From: JBBQBQ01 sp038317685
GTDB taxonomy: Bacteria; Desulfobacterota; Desulfuromonadia; Desulfuromonadales; DDH964
Assembly (NCBI GenBank): GCA_038317685.1
Contig: JBBQBQ010000181.1
Coordinates: 1-7,315 of the forward strand
Reading direction: 5' to 3'
DNA: 7,315 bases
In this document: in pieces, positions 1 to 6,297 of the stretch
How positions within the stretch are numbered: the first letter of the stretch is position 1
How the letters are laid out: each line of letters opens with the position of its first letter
Notes under the pieces: model-generated
Seen by the model: the letters and a program-made list of their open reading frames with translations, nothing else
Told to the model about the DNA's origin: nothing
Databases searched by the model: none
Position numbers and translations under genes: made by a program

Positions 1-83
1 TTGGCCTAATAAACACCATTACGGGGATTGCGGCGATTTCAAGCATTTTGGGCAGGGGCGAGGGCGGGAACGGGGAAAATAGC

Positions 84-1520
84 TCAGCCTCGGCCGAGAT
101 GGCGCAGGACGGCCCGGGCGGCATGGTAGCCGCACATGCCGTGGACGCCGCCCCCCGGCGGGGTGGAGGAAGAGCAGAGGTAGAGGCCGGGGGAGCCGGT
201 GGCGTAGGGATTGAACCCCGGTTTCGGCCGGGCGAGGATCTGCGGCAGGTCGAGGACGCCGCCGCCGATGTCGCCGCCGATGCAGTTGGGGTTGTAGGCC
301 TGGTAGCCGGCGGCGCTGCGCCGGTAACGAGCCAGGATCAGCTCCCCGAAACCGGGGGCGAAGCGTTCCACCTGGGCCTCGATGGCCGCCGTGTAGTCGA
401 CCCCGGAGCCGTTGGGGACATGGCAGTAGGCCCAGCCGGTCTGCTGTCCCGCCGGCGCCCGGGCGGGGTCGAAGAGGCTCGGTTGGACCAGGAGGACGAA
501 GGGGCGCCGGGGATGGCGTCCCTGCCAGACCTCGGCCTCCGCGGAGGTGATCTCCTCCAGGGTGCCGCCGAGGTGGACGGTCCCGGCCCGGGCACACTCG
601 GGGGCTCGCCAGGGGATCGGCCCGGCCAGGGCCCAATCGATCTTGAAGACCCCCGGACCGTAGCGGAAGCGTTCCAGCCGCCGGCGGTAACCCTGGCCGA
701 GGCGCTCCCCGGCGATGGCCAGGAGTTGGCGGGGGGTGACGTCGAGGAGGACGCTTCGCGCCGGGGGGAGGTCCCCGAGGCCGGTGACCGGGGTGGCGGT
801 GACGATCCGACCTCCGAGGCTGGTGAAGTGGCCGGCGAGGGCTTCGGCGAAGCGGCTGGCCCCTCCCGCCGCCAGCGGCCAGCCGACAGCGTGGCCGAGG
901 GTGCCCAGGACCAGCGCCACCGCGGCCGAGGCCGGACGGTCGAGGGGGAGGACGGCGTGGGCGGCCAGCCCCGCCAGCAGCGCCCGGGCGCGCACGCCGC
1001 CGAATTCCCGGCCGGCCAGCCCTTGTGCCGAGTGGAGGGCGTGGCGGGCGAACCGTACCAGGAGGAGCGGGTGGCCGGGGAGGTGAGGCGGGGCGAGGAG
1101 TTCTCCGGCGAGTTGCGGCCAGGCCTCGACCAGTGGGGCGAAAAGGCTCCGCCAGGCGCTTCCATCGGCACCGAGGCCGGCGGCGGTCGCCGTCAGGGAC
1201 CGCTCCAAAAAAACCGCCGTGCCGTCGTCAAGGGGGTGGGCGAGGGGCGCCGGCGGGTGAATCCAGACCAGTCCGTGCTCGGCGAGGGGGAGGCTGGCGA
1301 AGAAGGGCGAACCGATTCCTCCCGGATAGACGGCGGAGCAGACGTCGTGGACGAAACCCGGCAGGGTCAAAGGCGCCGAACGCAGGCCGCCGCCGATCTC
1401 CGCCGCGCCCTCGACGAGGGTCACCGCCAGGCCGGCCCGGGTCAGTTCGATGGCGGCGGCAAGGCCGTTGGGTCCAGCGCCGACCACGATGGCGTCGCTC
1501 TCGGGGAGGTGGAGGGCCAT
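84..1520 (-). CDS. NAD(P)/FAD-dependent oxidoreductase, phytoene desaturase (CrtI)/PYROXD2-like, 478 aa
   Basis: Probable soluble flavoprotein of the CrtI/PYROXD2-like amine-oxidase superfamily; the substrate is unknown. The N-terminus carries a dinucleotide-binding fold: IVVGAGPNGLAAA (GxGxxG at residues 14-19) ending in an acidic residue, E37, that would bind the FAD ribose, followed by EIGGGLRS, the usual second FAD contact. The C-terminal end, LYLCSSSTPPGGGVHGMCG (about 446-464), is the classic FAD-closing motif of carotenoid desaturase-like proteins. The length is close to CrtI (about 490). The reading frame is open for 58 more codons upstream, but the ATG at 1520 is preceded by AAAGGA four bases away, and the predicted promoter at 1581-1589 lies inside the longer form, so I chose 1520. 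No carotenoid genes are nearby, so a desaturase role should not be assumed. Transcribed divergently from the nitroreductase gene. I see no terminator or convincing gene in bases 1-83. Confidence 0.9.
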   Translation of the reverse strand: MALHLPESDAIVVGAGPNGLAAAIELTRAGLAVTLVEGAAEIGGGLRSAPLTLPGFVHDVCSAVYPGGIGSPFFASLPLAEHGLVWIHPPAPLAHPLDDGTAVFLERSLTATAAGLGADGSAWRSLFAPLVEAWPQLAGELLAPPHLPGHPLLLVRFARHALHSAQGLAGREFGGVRARALLAGLAAHAVLPLDRPASAAVALVLGTLGHAVGWPLAAGGASRFAEALAGHFTSLGGRIVTATPVTGLGDLPPARSVLLDVTPRQLLAIAGERLGQGYRRRLERFRYGPGVFKIDWALAGPIPWRAPECARAGTVHLGGTLEEITSAEAEVWQGRHPRRPFVLLVQPSLFDPARAPAGQQTGWAYCHVPNGSGVDYTAAIEAQVERFAPGFGELILARYRRSAAGYQAYNPNCIGGDIGGGVLDLPQILARPKPGFNPYATGSPGLYLCSSSTPPGGGVHGMCGYHAARAVLRHLGRG

Positions 1521-1570
1521 GGCGTCCTTTCCGGAGTGGCCCCCGGCTCGATCGGTTGGGGAAGGCCGCT

Positions 1571-1589
1571 CTTCCCTGCAAGCATACCA
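1571..1589 (-). promoter_or_regulatory. Extended -10 promoter for the FAD oxidoreductase gene
   Basis: On the minus strand the sequence reads TGGTATGCT, an extended -10 (TG, one base, TATGCT), with the hexamer at 1586-1581. No good -35 is visible about 17 bases upstream, which is common for extended -10 promoters. Transcription would start near 1574, leaving a leader of about 55 bases. An inverted repeat (GGGAAG/CTTCCC, 1559-1564 and 1571-1576, six-base loop) sits right at the predicted start and could be a 5' hairpin or an operator. Predicted from sequence only. Confidence 0.45.
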
Positions 1590-1608
1590 CCTTCCGAAGA
1601 AAGGGTCG

Positions 1609-1636
1609 TTGCCCCCCTCCCCGGAGCTGTTATGCT
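1609..1636 (+). promoter_or_regulatory. Sigma-70-type extended -10 promoter for the nitroreductase-peroxiredoxin unit
   Basis: TTGCCC at 1609-1614 serves as a -35, then 16 bases of spacer, then TATGCT at 1631-1636 preceded by TG at 1628-1629, which gives an extended -10. The start would be near 1643, about 42 bases before the chosen ATG. A small inverted repeat, TCGGT/ACCGA (1648-1652 and 1657-1661), lies just inside the leader. Of the two divergent promoters this is the better match to consensus. Confidence 0.5.
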
Positions 1637-1684
1637 TCTTGTCAGGCTCGGTTCCGACCGAAGAGACCGCGAAAGGACATGCCA

Positions 1685-2275
1685 ATGACAGCACCCCTCC
1701 ACAACCCCCGCACCCCCGCCGCCGAGATCGACAGCATGTTCTGCGACCGCTGGTCGCCGCGGGCCTTCTCCCCCGAGTCGCTCTGCGTCGAGGAAATCGC
1801 CAGCCTTTTCGAGGCGGCGCGCTGGGCTCCTTCCTGCTTCAACGAGCAGCCCTGGCTCTTCATCTACGCCGTCAGCGAGGCCGACCGGGCCCGCTTCCTG
1901 ACGGCGCTGGTGGAGAAGAACCAGGCCTGGGCCCGGCGGGCGCCGCTGCTCCTGTTCGTCCTGGCGCGGCGGCGCTTCAACCATTCCGGGAAGGAGAACC
2001 GCCACGCCCCTTTCGATGCCGGCGCCGCCTGGGTCTGCCTCGCCTTCCAGGCCCGCAAGCTCGGCCTCTACGCCCACGGCATGGCCGGCTTCAGCAAGGA
2101 ACGGGCCTATGAGGTGCTGGAGGTGCCGGAAGAGGACTACGACATCCTGGCCGCCGTTGCCGTCGGCCGTCATGGAAACCCTGGCGACCTGCCCCCGGAA
2201 TTGGCCGCCAAGGAAAGCCCGAATGATCGTAAGCCGCCCGACGAGATTGCCGACGAAGGGCGTTTTGGCGGTTGA
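1685..2275 (+). CDS. Nitroreductase family protein (FMN-dependent), 196 aa
   Basis: Small cytoplasmic flavoprotein of the nitroreductase family, whose members use FMN and NAD(P)H to reduce nitro compounds, quinones or other electrophiles; the natural substrate is not readable here. Near the N-terminus is RWSPRAFSP (22-30), the usual FMN phosphate-binding segment. It is followed by ARWAPSCFNEQPW (45-57), matching the family's AxxAPSxxNxQPW signature with Cys in place of the more usual Ser. AVAVGRHGNP (158-167) is the C-terminal FMN-contacting strand. The length is normal for the family (about 190-220). Two ATGs lie close together, at 1679 and 1685. The AAAGGA at 1672-1677 is one base from the first and seven from the second, so I chose 1685. 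The peroxiredoxin gene follows after 23 bases, pointing to a two-gene redox or detoxification unit. Confidence 0.92.
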   Translation: MTAPLHNPRTPAAEIDSMFCDRWSPRAFSPESLCVEEIASLFEAARWAPSCFNEQPWLFIYAVSEADRARFLTALVEKNQAWARRAPLLLFVLARRRFNHSGKENRHAPFDAGAAWVCLAFQARKLGLYAHGMAGFSKERAYEVLEVPEEDYDILAAVAVGRHGNPGDLPPELAAKESPNDRKPPDEIADEGRFGG

Positions 2276-2298
2276 ACCGCCGAGGAAAGGAGTCTTCC

Positions 2299-2766
2299 AT
2301 GTCGATCAGTGAAGGAGCCCCGGCCCCCGATTTCCGCCTGGCGGGGAGCGACGACCAAAGTCACACTCTCGGTGATTATGCCGGCAAGACGTTGGTCATC
2401 TACTTCTATCCGAAGGACAATACTCCCGGCTGCACTAAGGAGGCCTGCGGTTTTCGGGACCGCTTCGGGGCGCTGGGGCAGGCCGGGGTGGAACTGGTCG
2501 GGGTGAGCAAGGACAACCTGGGGTCCCACGACAAGTTCATCGCCGAATTCCAGCTCCCCTTCGTCCTGCTCTCCGATCCGACCGGGGAGATGATGAGCGC
2601 TTACGACGCCTTTGGCGAAAAGGTCAAGGACGGCAAGACCGTGGTAGGGACGACCCGTTCGACGGTCGTTATCGGTCCCGACGGCAGGGTGAAGAAGCAC
2701 TGGGCGACGGTGAAGAATGCGGAGGACCACCCGCAGGAGATCCTCGATTTCCTGGCCGGGGGGTGA
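2299..2766 (+). CDS. bcp: Thioredoxin-dependent thiol peroxidase, Bcp/PrxQ-type peroxiredoxin, 155 aa
   Basis: Cytoplasmic peroxiredoxin that reduces hydrogen peroxide and organic hydroperoxides, typically recycled by thioredoxin. The peroxidatic site is DNTPGCTKEACGF: C45 is the peroxidatic cysteine and C50 is the resolving cysteine five residues on, the spacing that defines the atypical 2-Cys Bcp/PrxQ class. YFYPKDNTPGCT is the family signature, and the conserved arginine is R120 in TTRSTVV. Length equals the family norm (about 150-157). The reading frame is open nine codons upstream, but the ATG at 2299 has AGGAG at 2288-2292 six bases away, and the protein then starts as other Bcp proteins do. 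It follows the nitroreductase gene by 23 bases and is almost certainly cotranscribed. An intrinsic terminator lies 23 bases after the stop. Confidence 0.97.
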   Translation: MSISEGAPAPDFRLAGSDDQSHTLGDYAGKTLVIYFYPKDNTPGCTKEACGFRDRFGALGQAGVELVGVSKDNLGSHDKFIAEFQLPFVLLSDPTGEMMSAYDAFGEKVKDGKTVVGTTRSTVVIGPDGRVKKHWATVKNAEDHPQEILDFLAGG

Positions 2767-2789
2767 CGGGCCGGCATCTGGATGAAGAG

Positions 2790-2823
2790 CGCCGGGCGGT
2801 CCATGGGGCCGCCCGGCGTTTTA
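2790..2823 (+). terminator. Intrinsic terminator after bcp
   Basis: A perfect ten-base-pair GC stem, CGCCGGGCGG at 2790-2799 and CCGCCCGGCG at 2809-2818, with a nine-base loop, followed directly by TTTTA at 2819-2823. It ends the nitroreductase-bcp unit. The opposite strand lacks a T-run after the stem, so it should not stop the convergent DUF547 transcript efficiently. Bases 2824-2889 show nothing else I can support. Confidence 0.85.
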
Positions 2824-2889
2824 TCTGCGCTCCCTGTCGCCGATCATCATAGCAGCCAAGGCGGCATCCTCCCCTGCTTCGACTCCTAC

Positions 2890-3720
2890 CTACCGAAGAT
2901 CATTGAGCCGCCAGTCGTATTGGTACGTTACGTCCCCCCCAAAGGTGCGCAGGCGGGCGGCCAGTTCGGGGGAAGCGAAGCGCTCCAGGTGAGCGAGGAC
3001 CCCTGATTCGGTTCCGCCGAAGTCGACCTGGTACCAGTCGTAGATGCTCGACAGGACCAGGCTGCTCCCGTCAAAGCGGGCGCCCCGCGGGCTGTTCACG
3101 AAGTCCCGGGCGGCCTGGTCGAGGAGCCGCTCGCTGTTTTCGGCGGTGAAGGGCTCCGGCTGCAGGTTCGGGCAGCCGAGGCTGGCGCAGTTCACCGCGT
3201 AGTGGACCCGGTTGTCGTGCCAGATCGGCCGCAGGATGCGGTGTTCGATGTCGTTCAGGGAGAGCCGGGTGCCGTCGACCGTGGTCAGCTTCAGATCCCA
3301 GGGTCCCGGGCTGAACCAGCCCGATTTGATGTCGCGGATGCTCTGGACCGGATAATGGCCGAGGATGGTGGCGATGGTCAGGGCGTTGTAGAGATTGATC
3401 CAGTAGGCCTTTTGCTCGGCGCGGTTCAGTTTCGCCACCGGCACGCTGCCGAGAGCCTTGAGGTAGTCCTGCAAGGCGGCCCGGTCGGCGGCGCTGACCG
3501 CCCCGTAGCGCAGACGGTTCGGCTCCCCGTTTTGGCCGGGGACCAGGTCGCTTCCCAGAAAGTGCGCCCAGGTGCCATGGTCGACCTGCCGGGTGCTCTG
3601 CGCCTCGCTCCCCTGCCAGCGCGGCCATGCCTCCGCCTGCGGAGCCGCTCCGGCCGGCGAGGCAAGGAGGGTGGCCAGTCCGAGTAGTCCGGCTACGATA
3701 AGGTATTTCAGCTGGTCCAT
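2890..3720 (-). CDS. Exported DUF547 domain-containing protein, 276 aa
   Basis: Protein of the DUF547 family; its biochemical function is not established. The first 25 or so residues are a Sec signal peptide: MDQLKYL, a hydrophobic core IVAGLLGLATLLA, then SPAGAAPQ with likely cleavage after AGA. The product should be periplasmic. The DUF547 core follows with its hallmark segments: AYWINLYNALTI (105-116), LNDIEH (155-160), HYAVNCASLGCP (173-184, with C178 and C183) and a terminal YDWRLND. Length fits exported single-domain members. The start ATG at 3720 lacks a strong Shine-Dalgarno, but it gives a complete signal peptide. It is the last gene of the minus-strand run and converges on bcp. As I recall, DUF547 genes recur near selenocysteine-type radical SAM (ArsS) clusters, which fits this position. 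An accessory role in that pathway is inference. Confidence 0.88.
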   Translation of the reverse strand: MDQLKYLIVAGLLGLATLLASPAGAAPQAEAWPRWQGSEAQSTRQVDHGTWAHFLGSDLVPGQNGEPNRLRYGAVSAADRAALQDYLKALGSVPVAKLNRAEQKAYWINLYNALTIATILGHYPVQSIRDIKSGWFSPGPWDLKLTTVDGTRLSLNDIEHRILRPIWHDNRVHYAVNCASLGCPNLQPEPFTAENSERLLDQAARDFVNSPRGARFDGSSLVLSSIYDWYQVDFGGTESGVLAHLERFASPELAARLRTFGGDVTYQYDWRLNDLR

Positions 3721-3750
3721 GACGATCGCTCTGCCGCTGGTGTGAGAAAG

Positions 3751-3811
3751 TCCGGGACTGTGCCCCCGGAGGTTGCGGCCGACACCCGCCGTATGGAGAG
3801 TGCCGGCCGCA
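3751..3811 (-). other. Two tandem RNA hairpins between the small lipoprotein and DUF547 genes
   Basis: Read on the minus strand, the first hairpin has twelve-base arms at 3800-3811 and 3774-3785 (TGCGGCCGGCAC with GTGTCGGCCGCA, all paired with one G-U) and a 14-base loop. Three bases later a second, smaller hairpin follows (TCCGGG/CCCGGA, 3765-3770 and 3751-3756, eight-base loop), then CTTTCTC. The T-run is poor, so this is more likely an attenuating or mRNA-stabilising element than a full terminator. Confidence 0.5.
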
Positions 3812-3828
3812 GACCTGCCCTGACGGTG

Positions 3829-3972
3829 TTACTGGGATGCGGGGACTTGAAACTCATATCCGCAAGCCGGACATTTGACCTTGGTCATGGTGCTTTTGCC
3901 CGTTTGGGCGGCGCACCCGGTCATGCTAAGGGCAAACAGGGTTGCCACCAACAGGACGCTGAGTTTTCTCAT
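3829..3972 (-). CDS. Small predicted lipoprotein with CPxCG zinc-knuckle-like motif, 47 aa
   Basis: I do not recognise a named family. The protein begins MRKLSVLLVATLFALSMTGC: positive residues, a hydrophobic core and a lipobox-like LSMTGC with the lipidated cysteine at C20. Mature form would be only 28 residues, anchored by a short AAQTGKST linker and ending in a KCPACGYEF knuckle (C34, C37) and a TAA stop. The knuckle resembles half of a zinc ribbon or a rubredoxin CxxCGY turn, so metal or thiol chemistry is possible but unproven. The strongest evidence for translation is upstream: AAAGGAGGTGA six bases before the ATG. It lies 78 bases after the TVP38-flavoprotein gene and about 108 before DUF547, on the same strand, consistent with one operon. 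Its short length means standard callers may skip it. An alternative cytosolic start at M29 has no comparable ribosome site. Confidence 0.75.
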   Translation of the reverse strand: MRKLSVLLVATLFALSMTGCAAQTGKSTMTKVKCPACGYEFQVPASQ

Positions 3973-3978
3973 TTATTT

Positions 3979-3989
3979 TCACCTCCTTT
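3979..3989 (-). promoter_or_regulatory. Near-perfect Shine-Dalgarno of the small lipoprotein gene
   Basis: The minus strand reads AAAGGAGGTGA, matching the anti-Shine-Dalgarno end of 16S rRNA over almost its whole length, with AAATAA between it and the ATG at 3972. It is the strongest ribosome site in the window and is the main reason to accept the 47-codon gene. I find no convincing promoter in 3990-4050, so cotranscription with the upstream flavoprotein gene is likely. Confidence 0.85.
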
Positions 3990-4050
3990 CCTGGAAATCC
4001 CGGGCGATGCTGATCGTCTGGGGAAAACTTTTCGAACCCTTCAAAGAGCC

Positions 4051-6192
4051 TCACCCGCGCCGCCAGGCATGAAACTTCGCGACCCAGGTAAGGAGTTGTT
4101 CCGGGACGTGAGCCCGTTTCCACTCCCCGGCCGTCGCCTTGTTGGCTTCGGCCAGGGTCGGGTAGGGGTGGATGGTGCCGAGGATCTTGTTCAGGCCAAG
4201 GTTATGTTTCATCGCCAGGATGAACTCAGCGAGGAGATCACCGGCATGGGGGCCGACGATGGTCGCGCCGAGAATCTTATCCTTCCCCCGCGGCGTGATG
4301 ACTTTGATCCAGCCCTCCTCCTCCCCCTCGGCGATCGCTCGGTCAAGCTCCTTCAGCGCATAGCGGGTGACCTCGAAGTCGAGCTTCTGCTCCCTCGCCT
4401 CGCTTTCGTTGAGGCCGACGCGGGCGACTTCCGGGTCGGTGAAGGTGCACCAGGGGATCACCCGATAGTCGGCGCGGAAGGTCTTGAAGGGGCTGAAGAG
4501 GGCGTTGACCGCGGCGTACCAGGCCTGGTGGGCGGCGGTGTGGGTGAACTGGTAGGGACCGGCGACGTCCCCGGCGCAGAGGATGTTGGGGAGGTTGGTG
4601 CGCAGCCAGGGGTCGGTGCCGACGGTGCCGCGCGGGCTGATGGTCACGCCGAGTTCTTCGAGGCCGAAGCCTTGGGTGTGGGCGCGGCGGCCGACGGCGA
4701 CCAGGATGGCGTCGAAGGGAATCTCGACCCGCTCGCCGCGGTGATCGCAGACCAAAAGCTTCTCCGCGCCGCGGACCAGCACCTCCTTGGCCGCGTGTTC
4801 GGTCAGGACCCGCACTCCTTCGGCCTCGAAGCGGCTGCGGATGAAGTCGGCGACGTCGGCATCCTCCCGCCCCATGAGGCGCGGCGCCATCTCCACCTGG
4901 GTCACCTGGCTGCCGAAGCGGGCGAAGGCCTGGGTCATCTCGCAGCCGATCGGTCCGCCGCCGAGGACCATCAGTCGTGGCGGCAAGGTGCGCAGCTGCC
5001 AGAGGTTGTCCGAGGTCAGGTAGGCGACCTGGCTGAGGCCGGGGATCGGGGGGACGAAAGGAGAAGCGCCGCTGGCGATGATGATGGCGCGGGTCGTCAG
5101 CGTCCGGCCGTTGACCTCGACGTGGTAGGGGGAGGTGAGGCGCGCTTCGCCGCCGATGCATTCGACGCCGAGGGCGGTGTAGCGTGCCACCGAGTCGTGG
5201 GGCTCGACCTTGGCGACGATCCGCTGTACCCGTTCCATCACCTGGCCGAAGTCGAAGTCGGTGATCGTCTGCTTGAATCCGAACTCCTGCGCCCGGCGCC
5301 CGTAGGAAAGCATCTTGGCGCTGCGGATCAGCGCCTTGCTCGGCACGCAGCCGGTGTTGAGGCAATCGCCCCCCATCTTGTCTTGTTCGATCAGTGCCAC
5401 CTTGGCCTTGACCGCCGCGGCGATATAGGCGGAGACCAGCCCGGCGCTGCCGGCGCCGATGACGACCAGATTGTAGTCGAAGCGTTTCGGTTTCGGGAAA
5501 CGGGCCAGGGCCTTGCGCTGTTTCGCCAGGTCGAGGCCCTTTTTGGCCAGCAGCGGGAAGAGGCCGAGCAGGACGAAGGAGACCAGCAGCCCGGGGGAGA
5601 GGATCCCGGAAAGGCTGTCGATCCGGCCGAGCTGGGTGCCGGCGTTGACATAGACCGCAGTGCCGGCGAGCATGCCGATCTGGCTGACAGCGTAGAAGGT
5701 CAAGGCGCCCAGGTTGGTCAGCCCCAGCACCAGGTTGATGACGAAGAAGGGGAAGAGCGGCACCAGCCGCAGCGAGAAGAGGTAAAAGGCGCCTTCTTTG
5801 GCAACCCCCTCGTTGACCGCCTTGAGACGTTCGCCGAAGCGGGCCTGCACCCAGTCGCGCAGCAGAAAACGGCTGACCAGCATGGCGAGGGTGGCCCCGA
5901 TGGTGCTGGCGAAGGAGACCACGACCAGCGCCGGCCAGAAGCCGAAGAGGGCGCCGCCCGCTAGGGTCATGACCGCCGCGCCGGGGAGGGAAAGGGCGGT
6001 GACGGCGATGTAGAGGAGAAAGTAAAGGCCGAGGGTCGGCAGCCGGTGGGCCGCGTAGTAGGCCTGGAACTCCGCCTGGCGCGCTTTGAGCTCGGCCAGG
6101 GTCAGGTAGCGCTGCAGGTCGAGGGCGAAGAAGAGTCCGACCAGCGCGGCGATTCCGAGGAGGATGGCGATTTTTTTGCCGCGGCCGGTCAT
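4051..6192 (-). CDS. TVP38/TMEM64 (VTT) membrane domain fused to a MerA/dihydrolipoamide dehydrogenase-like flavoprotein, 713 aa
   Basis: Residues 1-220 form a TVP38/TMEM64 (SNARE-associated/VTT) domain: hydrophobic segments near 8-24, 52-68, 71-106, 148-183 and 201-216, with the family segments LPGAAVMTLAGGALFG (69-84) and SLRLVPLFPFFVINLVLG (140-157). Residues 238-713 form a class I pyridine nucleotide-disulfide oxidoreductase. It has the FAD fold VVIGAGSAG (243-251), the redox disulfide GGDCLNTGCVPSK (C277, C282), a second nucleotide site GGGPIGCE (411-418) ending in E434, which suggests NADH, then CAGDV (539-543) and IHPYPTLAE (674-682). Tyr677 stands where lipoamide dehydrogenase has its catalytic His, as in MerA. 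However, there is no N-terminal heavy-metal domain and no C-terminal Cys pair, so this is not a classical mercuric reductase. GGGGAG lies six bases before the ATG. arsS lies 81 bases upstream. This fusion is known in proteobacteria; its substrate is not. Confidence 0.93.
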   Translation of the reverse strand: MTGRGKKIAILLGIAALVGLFFALDLQRYLTLAELKARQAEFQAYYAAHRLPTLGLYFLLYIAVTALSLPGAAVMTLAGGALFGFWPALVVVSFASTIGATLAMLVSRFLLRDWVQARFGERLKAVNEGVAKEGAFYLFSLRLVPLFPFFVINLVLGLTNLGALTFYAVSQIGMLAGTAVYVNAGTQLGRIDSLSGILSPGLLVSFVLLGLFPLLAKKGLDLAKQRKALARFPKPKRFDYNLVVIGAGSAGLVSAYIAAAVKAKVALIEQDKMGGDCLNTGCVPSKALIRSAKMLSYGRRAQEFGFKQTITDFDFGQVMERVQRIVAKVEPHDSVARYTALGVECIGGEARLTSPYHVEVNGRTLTTRAIIIASGASPFVPPIPGLSQVAYLTSDNLWQLRTLPPRLMVLGGGPIGCEMTQAFARFGSQVTQVEMAPRLMGREDADVADFIRSRFEAEGVRVLTEHAAKEVLVRGAEKLLVCDHRGERVEIPFDAILVAVGRRAHTQGFGLEELGVTISPRGTVGTDPWLRTNLPNILCAGDVAGPYQFTHTAAHQAWYAAVNALFSPFKTFRADYRVIPWCTFTDPEVARVGLNESEAREQKLDFEVTRYALKELDRAIAEGEEEGWIKVITPRGKDKILGATIVGPHAGDLLAEFILAMKHNLGLNKILGTIHPYPTLAEANKATAGEWKRAHVPEQLLTWVAKFHAWRRG

Positions 6193-6253
6193 TTTTGGCT
6201 CCCCGATGAATCATTCCGGCGAGAGGAGTCTCCCCGGTTGGTACTGAGCTGGT

Positions 6254-6297
6254 GCGAAGGCCGGCGACCTGAACTAGGTCGCAATCTCGCCCCCTCA
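6254..6297 (-). promoter_or_regulatory. SECIS-like element directing selenocysteine insertion in arsS
   Basis: Read on the minus strand, UGA (6297-6295) is followed by twelve bases and then a perfect seven-pair stem, GCGACCU (6282-6276) with AGGUCGC (6270-6264), closing a five-base loop AGUUC. A guanine is the second loop base, as expected for SelB-recognised bacterial SECIS hairpins, and the loop begins 19 bases after the UGA. A lower helix (GCGA 6290-6287 with UCGC 6257-6254, plus one G-U) can extend the structure around an internal loop. The true stop, TAG at 6276-6274, falls at the top of this hairpin. Structure is predicted by eye, without an energy calculation. Confidence 0.8.

Noticed and set aside
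1..46. Possible start of another minus-strand gene (ATG at 46, beginning MLEIAAIPVMVF) or end of a plus-strand gene at TAA 7-9
   Set aside because: No ribosome site before the ATG and too few codons to judge in either case.
84..1520. Calling the left-hand flavoprotein a phytoene desaturase (crtI)
   Set aside because: Only the FAD-binding ends are diagnostic, the superfamily is broad, and no carotenoid genes are present.
1025..1684. Long upstream extension of the nitroreductase frame
   Set aside because: It is antisense to the FAD oxidoreductase gene and Arg-rich, and the family's N-terminus plus a ribosome site place the start at 1685.
48..1688. 546-codon open frame on the plus strand, opposite the FAD oxidoreductase gene
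   Set aside because: Low-complexity Gly/Glu/Arg/Ala-rich translation with no family motif; it is an antisense shadow of a high-GC gene whose own frame has clear FAD motifs.
3742..5964. 740-codon open frame on the plus strand, opposite the TVP38-flavoprotein gene
   Set aside because: Asp/Gly/Ala/Glu-rich translation with no domain signature; the minus-strand frame carries every oxidoreductase motif. A shadow frame produced by GC-rich codon usage.
4051..6192. Calling the fusion protein a mercuric reductase (merA)
   Set aside because: It lacks the N-terminal heavy-metal domain and the C-terminal Cys pair, and no mer genes are nearby.
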